The notes below the pieces were generated by a model. It searched no databases. It saw only the letters and a list, made by a program, of their open reading frames with translations, and was not told the origin of the DNA. Shown here one piece after another: positions 32,202-40,942 of a DNA stretch of 60,400 nt. Every line of letters starts with the position of its first letter. Within the stretch, counting starts at the first letter, position 1. The stretch is from an uncultured Lachnospiraceae bacterium. Its GTDB lineage: Bacteria > Bacillota > Clostridia > Lachnospirales > Lachnospiraceae. The stretch spans positions 1 to 60,400 of the forward strand of contig CANQSN010000006.1 in NCBI GenBank assembly GCA_947626505.1, in the 5' to 3' direction. The position numbers were made by a program, and so were the translations under genes.

Positions 32202-34409
32202 ATGGATAACAGGATTGGGAAAAATGAAAATTTTGATAATAATATAGAAGATACTCTTAAATTGTTAAGGTCAAAGGAACGGGTTGAAATACCAAAGTCC
32301 CTTTTGCCGGAGAATATAGAGGAAAAATTAAAAAGCGTAGAGGGGACGAAGGATTACAGGAAGCGTAAGAAACGCATTACGTCTGCTGCGGTATGGAAGA
32401 AGGGGCTTATAGCGGCAGCGGCATTGCTTGTAATTGCGGCAGCGGCGGTTAAGGCGCCTGATACTGTAAAGGATTTTAAGGCGTCGTATGCAATAAATAA
32501 AGCTGTGACCGGTCAAGGCAGCAGTATATCAGACAGGGAGGAAGCAAAGGCCAGGTATAAGGCGGCCTATAAAATGCTGGCAAGTCAGCGGGAGGAGAGC
32601 TATGATACAGATAACAAAACATTCATTTTTGAGAATGAAGCAAATGAAGATTTTGCTGTAAAGAAAAGTAAAGCTGAAGATGAAAGCATGTCGGTAAATG
32701 CAAGCGAGGAATCTTCAGATACAGAAAAATATTCGGATACCAATGTGAGAACTGAAGGCGTTTCAGAGAGCGATATTGTAAAAACTGACGGCAGGTACAT
32801 TTACGAGTATTCGTCTGATTCCGAGCACATTAATATATACGAGGTTTTGGAAAATGAGACAAAGCCGGCGGGAGATATAAATTTAAATCCTTATAACATG
32901 TATGTGAATCCGGAAGGTTTTTATATTTATAATGATGTGCTGGTTGTACTGGGAAGCAGTACTTCAAGAGGAGGAACGACGTCTAAGAAAGGATACAGCG
33001 ACAATGAGATTGAAGCTGTGGCAGAGGGCGAAATGGATGATTATTATGAATATTGGAATTCAGAGGAAAACGGTGCAAGAGAGTATTATACAAGAGCGTT
33101 ATTGTTTGATATTAGCGATAAAGAAAATATTACTCTGATTCATGGCTTTTTTCAGGATGGCAGTTATGCTGATTCCAGAGTTGTCGGCGGCGTACTTTAT
33201 CTGTTTTCAAGAAGGGGTATAGACGTTAATTATATAGACGAGGAAAATACGGAAACATATATTCCGAAGATACAAGGTAAGCTTTTAGAGGGGACGAAGC
33301 TTGCAGTCGCAGAGGACTCAGGCTCCAATGCTTATCAGGTTATATCGAGCATTTCGCTTAATGACGCCGAGTATATTGATAAGCTTTCAGTGCTTGGAGG
33401 AAATGAGAAATTATATGTAAGCGACAGTCATATTTATTTGCTGGATACTGTTCACAGGCGCGGCGATACAGCAAATCAGGCAAGGTATATTTTAGACGAC
33501 GTCGCTGTAAATGAAACCGAAACAAGCATTATTTCCTACTCCTACAAAGATGGCGTTATGAAAAGAGAGGCAAAGGGGAACGCTGCCGGCTGTCTGCTCA
33601 ACGACTATTGTATAGATGAATATAATGGATATTTGAGACTGGTCAGCACATATTATAATAATGAATATGAGCGTTTGAACGGATTGTTTGTTCTGAACAA
33701 AGATTTAAAACAGGTGGGCTGCATTAAAAATCTGGCAAGGAAAGAATCAATATATTCCGCTCGTTTTATGGGAAATACTGCCTATTTTGTCACATATCTA
33801 AACCATGATCCGCTTTTTGCAGTAGATTTAAGCAATCCGGAAAAGCCAAAAATGCTTGGATATCTCAAGATACCCGGATTTTCCTCCTATCTGCACCCAT
33901 ATGGAGAGGGGCTGCTGCTTGGAATTGGAAAGGAGACAACAGAGAAGGAAAGCCGCACCATAGGACTTAAACTGTCTATGTTCGACATAAGCGATCCGGC
34001 AAATGTTAAGGAGGTCGATAAGGTTATACTGAAAAAATATAATACTGCCGAAGCGCTTGATAATCCGAAGGCTTTGCTCGTAGATATGGAGAAAAATTTA
34101 ATCGGAATGCAAATGGAGTATAATCCGTGGCTTTGGGACGCCGAGGAGGAAAATGAAAGAAGCGATTACGTTGTATATTCATATGATAAGAATAAAGGCT
34201 TTGAGAGGAAGCTTACTGCTGCATGGCCGGAAGATGAAAAATACGAAAGCGAGGCTTCTTACGAACAGGACAGCGGCTATTACTATTCTTTGAGACAGAG
34301 CAGGGGGCTTTATATAGGAGATACTCTTTATGTAGTAAATGTTGGAAAGAATATATCAGCATTTGATATTGCTTCATTTCGGCTGAAATATGTGACGAAC
34401 GCCGAGTAA
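32202..34409 (+). CDS. Membrane-anchored beta-propeller protein, probable anti-sigma partner
   Basis: 735 residues: a cytoplasmic N-terminus of about 65 residues with a VEIPKSLLPENIEEKL motif, one membrane segment (about 69-87), an acidic linker, then a large extracytoplasmic beta-propeller domain (from TNVRTEGVSESDIVKTDGRYIY, about residue 183, to the end). The propeller matches the family often called Beta_propel. It follows the ECF gene by 14 bp with GGGAGGTGG as ribosome site. The topology (short cytoplasmic part, one helix, large sensor outside) is that of a transmembrane anti-sigma factor, but no classic ZAS or RsgI motif is seen. Confidence 0.8.
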   Translation: MDNRIGKNENFDNNIEDTLKLLRSKERVEIPKSLLPENIEEKLKSVEGTKDYRKRKKRITSAAVWKKGLIAAAALLVIAAAAVKAPDTVKDFKASYAINKAVTGQGSSISDREEAKARYKAAYKMLASQREESYDTDNKTFIFENEANEDFAVKKSKAEDESMSVNASEESSDTEKYSDTNVRTEGVSESDIVKTDGRYIYEYSSDSEHINIYEVLENETKPAGDINLNPYNMYVNPEGFYIYNDVLVVLGSSTSRGGTTSKKGYSDNEIEAVAEGEMDDYYEYWNSEENGAREYYTRALLFDISDKENITLIHGFFQDGSYADSRVVGGVLYLFSRRGIDVNYIDEENTETYIPKIQGKLLEGTKLAVAEDSGSNAYQVISSISLNDAEYIDKLSVLGGNEKLYVSDSHIYLLDTVHRRGDTANQARYILDDVAVNETETSIISYSYKDGVMKREAKGNAAGCLLNDYCIDEYNGYLRLVSTYYNNEYERLNGLFVLNKDLKQVGCIKNLARKESIYSARFMGNTAYFVTYLNHDPLFAVDLSNPEKPKMLGYLKIPGFSSYLHPYGEGLLLGIGKETTEKESRTIGLKLSMFDISDPANVKEVDKVILKKYNTAEALDNPKALLVDMEKNLIGMQMEYNPWLWDAEEENERSDYVVYSYDKNKGFERKLTAAWPEDEKYESEASYEQDSGYYYSLRQSRGLYIGDTLYVVNVGKNISAFDIASFRLKYVTNAE

Positions 34410-34426
34410 AATCGCTTGGAATCAGC

Positions 34427-34455
34427 TTGTTTTTTTCCACTATTTGGGATATACT
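34427..34455 (+). promoter_or_regulatory. fba promoter
   Basis: TTGTTT (34427-34432), a 17-bp spacer and TATACT (34450-34455). Confidence 0.55.
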
Positions 34456-34508
34456 ATAGCTATCTGGTGATGAATCGGAAATTTTAATCATATGGAGGAA
34501 TGAAGAAA

Positions 34509-35372
34509 ATGTTAGTTTCAGCAAAAGAAATGTTGACAAAGGCTAAGGCTGGCCACTATGCAGTAGGGCAGTTTAACATCAACAATTTAGAGTGGACAAA
34601 GTCTATTCTGTTGACCGCACAGGAGCTTAACAGTCCTGTTATCCTTGGAGTATCAGAGGGCGCTGGTAAGTACATGACCGGATTTAAGACAGTTGCAGCT
34701 ATGGTGGATGCTATGGTGGACAGCTTGGGAATTACAGTTCCTGTGGCTCTGCATTTGGATCATGGCAGCTATGAAGGAGCAAAGGCTTGTATTGAAGCAG
34801 GCTTCTCTTCAATTATGTTTGACGGTTCCCATTATCCGATTGATGAGAACATTGCTAAGACAAAGGAGCTGGTTGCCATTTGTAATGAGAAGGGACTTTC
34901 CTTAGAGGCAGAGGTTGGCTCTATAGGCGGAGAGGAAGACGGAGTTGTCGGCGCCGGTGAGTGCGCTGATCCTGATGAGTGTAAGGCGGTTGCAGACCTT
35001 GGCGTAACTATGCTGGCTGCCGGAATTGGTAACATTCATGGCAAGTATCCGGACAACTGGGCAGGTTTAAGCTTTGAGACATTGGATGCCATTCAGGCTA
35101 AGACCGGAGATATGCCTTTAGTGCTTCATGGCGGTACCGGTATTCCGGAGGATATGATTAAGAAAGCAATCTCTCTTGGTGTTGCTAAGATTAATGTTAA
35201 TACAGAATGTCAGTTGTCATTTGCAGAGGCTACCCGTAAGTATATTGAGGCAGGCAAGGATTTAGAGGGCAAGGGCTTTGATCCTCGTAAACTGCTGGCT
35301 CCGGGCGCAGAGGCTATCAAGGCAACTGTAAAAGAAAAGATGGAATTGTTCGGTTCTGTTGGAAAGGCTTGA
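34509..35372 (+). CDS. fba: Class II fructose-1,6-bisphosphate aldolase
   Basis: Zinc-dependent aldolase of glycolysis and gluconeogenesis. 287 residues from ATG 34509; GGAGGA lies about nine bases upstream and directly touches the in-frame ATG at 34500, which is therefore unlikely. Motifs are GQFNINNLEW, the zinc-site ALHLDHGSYE, SIMFDGSHYP, GSIGGEEDG, GNIHGKYP and VLHGGTGIP. It ends in a strong terminator and has its own promoter. Confidence 0.96.
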   Translation: MLVSAKEMLTKAKAGHYAVGQFNINNLEWTKSILLTAQELNSPVILGVSEGAGKYMTGFKTVAAMVDAMVDSLGITVPVALHLDHGSYEGAKACIEAGFSSIMFDGSHYPIDENIAKTKELVAICNEKGLSLEAEVGSIGGEEDGVVGAGECADPDECKAVADLGVTMLAAGIGNIHGKYPDNWAGLSFETLDAIQAKTGDMPLVLHGGTGIPEDMIKKAISLGVAKINVNTECQLSFAEATRKYIEAGKDLEGKGFDPRKLLAPGAEAIKATVKEKMELFGSVGKA

Positions 35373-35403
35373 TTCTTGCAAACAGCGTGATTGTCGATTT
35401 ATT

Positions 35404-35432
35404 TCCCCTGACGTATGTCAGGGGATTTTTTT
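35404..35432 (+). terminator. fba terminator
   Basis: TCCCCTGAC (35404-35412), loop GTAT, GTCAGGGGA (35417-35425), then T7. Confidence 0.9.
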
Positions 35433-35575
35433 AAATACTCGCTTGCAAGTCTTTGATTGTCAAGAAAAAAACATTCGTCAAATTGCTAAAAAATGTTTGG
35501 TGGTTTTTTAAACGGTAATATTATATTTCTCAATGAACAAAAAAGCAATAATATGATAAAATACAAGTAGTTATG

Positions 35576-35605
35576 GCTCGTTTGCATTTGCTTGCAAATC
35601 GGAGC
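35576..35605 (+). other. Leader hairpin before the Ig-like repeat gene
   Basis: Outer GCTC/GAGC and inner ATTTGC-TT-GCAAAT arms (35586-35599). It lies about 50 bp before the start codon; function unknown. Confidence 0.4.
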
Positions 35606-35655
35606 ATGATGAACGGATATTATATTGTGATATTTAAGAAATGGAGGATGATGCA

Positions 35656-38600
35656 ATGAGAAAAAGAAAGTTGAAGATGCAGACAGCCAAGTTGATTGCA
35701 ATTATGTACATTTTGTATGTGGTTTTGGCGGACATGGCTGCTGTGGGAGGCGGATTGATAAGACCGAAGGCGGCAGACGCAAATATAGGCAATTATGAAG
35801 CTTATGTGAGTACTAGCGAGGGCCCGGGAATTAGAATTAATACCCAAACAAATGGAAAAGTAACAACGTTTAATTTTAATACTGTAGAGGGAAGCAGATT
35901 ACAGTACAGCTCATATAAAATAGGAGTTTTCAGCGTTAAGTTAGATAACAAGGAATACTTTTATTCCGCCGGCAGTACATATAGTGAAACTACACCGGGG
36001 CTGTATTACGATAATGGAAGTTGGAAGTTTGTTGCGCCATCGGAAGTTGAACCGTCTAAGCTTCAGGTACAGCTTGCGTCTAGGGTAGAAAAGTTTGGTA
36101 CAAACTCGATTGATATATATTATCCGGGATATAAAGGTGATATATCAGTTTGTAAAGATTTGTTAGATACAAAACTGAATGGTGTTGTGCAGTTACAATG
36201 TTACGGATATGATGCAAAGGCTGTAACGGTGAAATATACAGGAACAGCCAGTACAAACACTATTGGCTTTGACAATCTGAACTTTGTTAAGAGCAGTCAG
36301 TCCGGCAATGATTATGTGTATGAGATTTGTTTTGGCGGAACAAGGGGTGAAAGTCCGGTTTATCTTACGGTACATGACCAAGCGCAGGATACGTTGACAG
36401 CAGGCCGCATTCCCGGGACTAATCAGGTTAAGATGAGTGCGAATTATGTTGATATTACAAACAGTTATGTATATATAAGTTGTTACAAAAATCCTGATGG
36501 TTCGGGAGCTGAACTTGCGAGGCATCCTACTTCTCCTGTTGTTGATATGAAAGTTAGCGACGACAACAAAAATAAGCTTATTGGAGGATATCCGATTAAG
36601 TATTACGATAATGAAGGAATCTACCTGCCATGGGAAACATCAACAAATGCTTTTAACGATAATCAATATGTATTAATGTTTGGTACGGAAGGAAATGAAA
36701 AAGCATATGTGTCAAAAAAGGATACGTATAAATTATATGCTCCAGCATCAAGCGCTCTTGGGGAGATACAGGCAGGCAATAGTAAGAATATTACGGATAA
36801 TCTTATTGACATAAAAAAGGTAAAAACTGATTACTTTGGAACTATTACCGGAATAAAAAATATGACAAAGGGAGAGGACGGAAGCTTCTCAGACGATTAT
36901 TTTACTATTGATTCACAGGGAAACGTAACTGCAAAAAAGGCAGGCGCTAAAAAGACATACACAGTAACAGCCGAAACAAAGTACACAAAAATTAAAACTG
37001 ATAATGGTAAATATGTATATGATACTGATAATGCTGATGGTTCTCCGGATTATGGTACGCAGACGTGTACATTTACAGTAACAGTTACTCCGGTTGCCGG
37101 TTCATCAACAGAGGATACTTCAAAGCCTACTACAACTCAGGAGCCTACGACAGCTAAGGTGCCTACAACAACTCAAGCTCCTACAACTCAGGCTCCGACA
37201 ATTACAGGCATTGCAGTTAAGACAAAGCCTTCGGCAATAGGAAGCTATAACGCCGGTACTACAAAGGGCAACATTAATTTGACAGGCGGTAAGCTTACAG
37301 TAACCTATAGCGATAAGACTACGAAGGATATAGATATGACTAGCAGTGACGTTACTGTTGCGGGAATTGTTCAGAAATCATCAGTAACTAATGCTGATAA
37401 GACAAAGGATACCATAACTAAAACGGTTACGTTAAACTATGGAGGAAAGAGCTGTACCTTTGATTTCAGTTATGATGAGGAACATGTGCTTTCGGAGGAT
37501 GAGAAGGCGCATACTGTTAAACTTGCTGTAACTCCTACTGCTATGGCGGATAATGTTACCCTGTCAAAAAGCAGCGCTAAGAAGGGAGAAGCTGTTACAG
37601 TTACAGTTAATGATACAATTGAGGCGTGCGATGCGACAATAACAAGCTCTAACGCAGTATTGACTAAGGGAAGCAATGGCGCATATACATTTACAATGCC
37701 GGCGGCAAATGTAACAATAAATGTAGCATATAAGCAGCTTAGCGACATTTCAGTGACAGCGCCCACAAAGAAAAATTATGATGGATATACAGAAGCCGAC
37801 AAATTGGATTTGACAGGCGGTAAGATTACAGCTACTTATGGCGCAAGCACTAAGAAGGAAATAGCTATGACTTCTCCTGATGTTACGGTTACAATAAACG
37901 AAGCAGGAATTACCCATAAACAAGGTAGTGGAGTTATAACGTTTACAGTGCCGGTGAATGTTAAATATGGCTCTAAAGTAAAGAGTAATGCATTTAGTTA
38001 TACCTATGATGTGCCGATTGAGAAATATGATATTTCTCTTGAAATTCCAAGTGGGCAAGAGGGGCAGCCCGAGGTGAGCATTGACAAAAAGAAGGCGGCT
38101 AATGGAGATACAGTTACAATAACCCTTCCAGAGGATAGCCAGAACCGCTATGCTTTTCCGGAAGTTACAGTTAAAACCGCTAGCGGAACAGCAGTTACTA
38201 CAGCTATGACGGTTAAAGATAAGGAATATACCTTTACAATGCCGGCAGAGGCTGTAAGAGTAATCGTTTCCTATGCTGAGATTAATGAGCTTAAAGTTAC
38301 TACTCCTCCGACAGGTCCAACAGGCTGTACCGACATGCAGGAGCTTAGTAACTTACCTGAAAATGGTATAGCTACAGCTACTTATGTAAACGCTCAATCT
38401 CAAAAGAAAAATACCAGAGAAGTTAAGATTGAAAACAGCTCTTACCAAATGAAAGGGATTGAATATGGAACAGAAACAGAGGGTAAGATTACAAATACTG
38501 TTACCATAGCTTATGATGTTTCATATGGAGGAAAGTCAGCAAATGGAGAATTTAAATACACATATACATATGAAACAAGCAGTGGAGGAAGCAGTGAAGC

Positions 38601-40617
38601 TGTTGTTCATAAAATTAATAAGACAGTCACTCCTGAAGGAATGGAGGGCAACGTATTTATTTCACGTGAAAGTGCTATTGCTGGTGCAACAATTAAGGTT
38701 ATATTAGAGGATACGCCTGTGCAGGCGGTTACAAAGATAACGGATGAAAAAGGTAACGAAATTACAATTACAAAGGATGCAGGTAATTCAAATATTTCTA
38801 CATTTGAAATGCCAGACAGCGATATAACTATTAGTGTTGCTTATGAGAGTATAAAAAGCGTTGGTTTCAAAACGGAACCAGCAAAGAAGAAATATGATTC
38901 GTATGTAACAGCCACGCAACTGGATTTGACAGGCGGCGAATTGGAAGTAACATATTCCAATGGTTCTAATACAAGAAAAAAAGAAGTTTCACTTTTAGAT
39001 AAGTATGTAAGTGTTACAGTTGGAGATAAACCTTCAAGCCCTACGGAAACCGAAAACGGAGTTGAGACATATAAAGTTACGGTAACTGTTACGTATGGAG
39101 AAGGAAGTACACAAAAGAGTACAACATATAATTACACCTATGATGAAAAAGTGGATTACACTATTACAAAGGAGGTTTCTCCGATAGCTGAAGCTTCAAA
39201 TGTTGTTGGATTGGATGAGAAGGCAAATAGCGGGGATGTGATTTCATTTGTTGCTCTTTACGATACAACTAAGAAAGTGAAGGTGACAGTTAGCGATGGT
39301 TCAAAGGCAATTGATGTAAAGAATACCGGAGTGCAGTACAGCTTTACAATGCCGGCGGCGAATGTAACTGTAAAAGTAGAGTATTTGTCGGTAACTGCCA
39401 TTAATTTAGCGCTTCCAGCTTCTTTGGAGGCTACATCAAGGCTTATGCCGGATCAGCTTGCGGACAAGGCAGGCGATGTGGAAATAGTTTATGGGACCGG
39501 CGCAAACAGTGTGACAGAGAAAGCGTCAATTTATGATTTGTATCTTTCAGGATATATTGATATAGACGAGGGTACGGTAAAAACAGAGGATATTGGTAAC
39601 GGAAAAGTAAAATATTCATATACCGTTACTGTAACGCTTGATAAGGAATATGCAGGTACTCAAAAGACAGGAACATTTGAATACTATTATACTGCAGATA
39701 AACTTACAGAGAAGCAGGAATATGATGTTGCAATAGCAGCGTCAAGCAATGATTTTCCCGCTAAAGTATCAACAGAGACTGCATTTGTGGGAGACACTAT
39801 TACTATTACTCCCGACGCGCTAAGGGCGGTAGACAGTGTTTCCATTAACGGTGAAAAGATTTCCGCTAAAAATAATGTTTATGAGACAGTTTTAACAGAA
39901 AAAATGTTAAAAGATGGAGTTTTCAGCGTAAAGGTTGAGTATAAGGCTATTACAAGGCTTGGCGACGTTACAATTGCATTGCCGGATAATAAGACGGTTA
40001 CTTCTGTGAGCGACTTAAGCTTCGGAAATAATAAGATTAAAGCATATTATGGTAACGGAGCAAGCAATTATACTGAGATTCCATTAACACATTCAAGCGT
40101 TAAGAAGGCGTCTAACTTTAAAAAGGAGAAAACGGAAACTCAGGGCGGATATACGGTTACGACATATTCGGTTGAGATAACGATTGATGGCAAAACCGGA
40201 AAGGTATACTTTACAACAAGGGCTAAGGCAGCGGCTGTAAACGATCCATCAAAAACAGATGTATCAGGAGACGATATTGAGGATGGCGAGGATGGAGATG
40301 AATCGGAAGACGACGCCCAAAGCGTTAAAAAGCCTAAAAGGGTAACTATTTCCTCCTGCAAGAACCAAAAGAAGAAAAAGCTTGTAGTAAAGTGGAAAAA
40401 GATTTCTAAGGTATCCGGTTACGAGGTAAGCATAGCTCTTAATAAGAAGTTTAAGAAGGGCAAAAAGGTTAAAAATGTAAAGGGTACGTCATATACATTT
40501 AAGAGTCTAAAGAAGAAAAAGAAATATTATGTCCGAGTTAGGGCGTACACATTGTCAAAGGGTAAAAAGATATATGGCGCTTACAGCAAGATAAAGACGG
40601 TTAAGATTAAGAAGTGA
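35656..40617 (+). CDS. Giant secreted Ig-like repeat protein with C-terminal FN3 module
   Basis: 1653 residues from ATG 35656 (GGAGG eight bases upstream; ATG 35641 precedes the ribosome site). A hydrophobic signal segment lies at about 12-35, then a unique N-terminal region (about 40-480), a Thr/Pro linker (about 485-515), and five to six repeats of about 180 residues. Each repeat joins a group-3 bacterial Ig-like half (LTGGKLTVTYS wording) to a half ending FTMPAANVTI. The C-terminus is a very Lys-rich FN3-like module. There is no LPXTG or SLH anchor, so retention at the surface, if any, may rely on the basic module. Adhesin or matrix role is inferred. Confidence 0.8.
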   Translation: MRKRKLKMQTAKLIAIMYILYVVLADMAAVGGGLIRPKAADANIGNYEAYVSTSEGPGIRINTQTNGKVTTFNFNTVEGSRLQYSSYKIGVFSVKLDNKEYFYSAGSTYSETTPGLYYDNGSWKFVAPSEVEPSKLQVQLASRVEKFGTNSIDIYYPGYKGDISVCKDLLDTKLNGVVQLQCYGYDAKAVTVKYTGTASTNTIGFDNLNFVKSSQSGNDYVYEICFGGTRGESPVYLTVHDQAQDTLTAGRIPGTNQVKMSANYVDITNSYVYISCYKNPDGSGAELARHPTSPVVDMKVSDDNKNKLIGGYPIKYYDNEGIYLPWETSTNAFNDNQYVLMFGTEGNEKAYVSKKDTYKLYAPASSALGEIQAGNSKNITDNLIDIKKVKTDYFGTITGIKNMTKGEDGSFSDDYFTIDSQGNVTAKKAGAKKTYTVTAETKYTKIKTDNGKYVYDTDNADGSPDYGTQTCTFTVTVTPVAGSSTEDTSKPTTTQEPTTAKVPTTTQAPTTQAPTITGIAVKTKPSAIGSYNAGTTKGNINLTGGKLTVTYSDKTTKDIDMTSSDVTVAGIVQKSSVTNADKTKDTITKTVTLNYGGKSCTFDFSYDEEHVLSEDEKAHTVKLAVTPTAMADNVTLSKSSAKKGEAVTVTVNDTIEACDATITSSNAVLTKGSNGAYTFTMPAANVTINVAYKQLSDISVTAPTKKNYDGYTEADKLDLTGGKITATYGASTKKEIAMTSPDVTVTINEAGITHKQGSGVITFTVPVNVKYGSKVKSNAFSYTYDVPIEKYDISLEIPSGQEGQPEVSIDKKKAANGDTVTITLPEDSQNRYAFPEVTVKTASGTAVTTAMTVKDKEYTFTMPAEAVRVIVSYAEINELKVTTPPTGPTGCTDMQELSNLPENGIATATYVNAQSQKKNTREVKIENSSYQMKGIEYGTETEGKITNTVTIAYDVSYGGKSANGEFKYTYTYETSSGGSSEAVVHKINKTVTPEGMEGNVFISRESAIAGATIKVILEDTPVQAVTKITDEKGNEITITKDAGNSNISTFEMPDSDITISVAYESIKSVGFKTEPAKKKYDSYVTATQLDLTGGELEVTYSNGSNTRKKEVSLLDKYVSVTVGDKPSSPTETENGVETYKVTVTVTYGEGSTQKSTTYNYTYDEKVDYTITKEVSPIAEASNVVGLDEKANSGDVISFVALYDTTKKVKVTVSDGSKAIDVKNTGVQYSFTMPAANVTVKVEYLSVTAINLALPASLEATSRLMPDQLADKAGDVEIVYGTGANSVTEKASIYDLYLSGYIDIDEGTVKTEDIGNGKVKYSYTVTVTLDKEYAGTQKTGTFEYYYTADKLTEKQEYDVAIAASSNDFPAKVSTETAFVGDTITITPDALRAVDSVSINGEKISAKNNVYETVLTEKMLKDGVFSVKVEYKAITRLGDVTIALPDNKTVTSVSDLSFGNNKIKAYYGNGASNYTEIPLTHSSVKKASNFKKEKTETQGGYTVTTYSVEITIDGKTGKVYFTTRAKAAAVNDPSKTDVSGDDIEDGEDGDESEDDAQSVKKPKRVTISSCKNQKKKKLVVKWKKISKVSGYEVSIALNKKFKKGKKVKNVKGTSYTFKSLKKKKKYYVRVRAYTLSKGKKIYGAYSKIKTVKIKK
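37200..40230 (+). repeat. Tandem protein-coding repeats of about 540 bp
   Basis: Units begin near 37200, 37740, 38280, 38860, 39390 and 39950 as judged from recurring LTGG...VTY and FTMPxxxVxV motifs. Divergence between units is high at DNA level, so they are old duplications. Confidence 0.65.
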
Positions 40618-40650
40618 TAAATATGCCGGATAGAGGCACAACCCAATATG

Positions 40651-40683
40651 CACCGCATAGAGCAAGTTCTATGCGGTGTTTTT
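40651..40683 (+). terminator. Terminator of the Ig-like repeat gene
   Basis: CACCGCATAGA (40651-40661) pairs perfectly with TCTATGCGGTG (40668-40678), followed by T5. Confidence 0.88.
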
Positions 40684-40787
40684 GTCAGATGAAAGAATTG
40701 CCGGTCATTCGGTATAGCGTCTTGGGCGCTGCCGCGACTCTGTGCGGTGTTTTTGTCATTTGGGAGAATACTCTCGTCCGATATAGT

Positions 40788-40817
40788 TTGACAAAGGAGA
40801 AGAAGGTGGATTATACT
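40788..40817 (+). promoter_or_regulatory. lysA promoter
   Basis: TTGACA (40788-40793), an 18-bp spacer and TATACT (40812-40817); leader of about 120 nt. Confidence 0.6.
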
Positions 40818-40942
40818 AGTACATGCTTAGGACAAAAAGATACGGATAATTTAAGCAAAGATTGGTTTTGCCGCTTAACGTATTGCAGCCGGTTTGCAAT
40901 TGAGCTTTGAGTTACCGTAATATAAGAGGAGGCCATTTTACT

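Larger units (their letters stand above)
40618..40942 (+). other. Intergenic region with duplicated terminator arm and lysA promoter
   Basis: 325 bp. Terminator 40651-40683, then a second copy of its 3' arm and T-run at 40743-40758 (TGCGGTGTTTTTGTCA, identical over 16 bases to 40672-40687), then the lysA promoter at 40788-40817. The 98-codon frame across this stretch looks spurious. Confidence 0.6.

Noticed and set aside
40614-40910. 98-codon open frame between the Ig-like gene and lysA
   Set aside because: It overlaps a terminator and the lysA promoter, has no proper ribosome site, and its composition is not protein-like.
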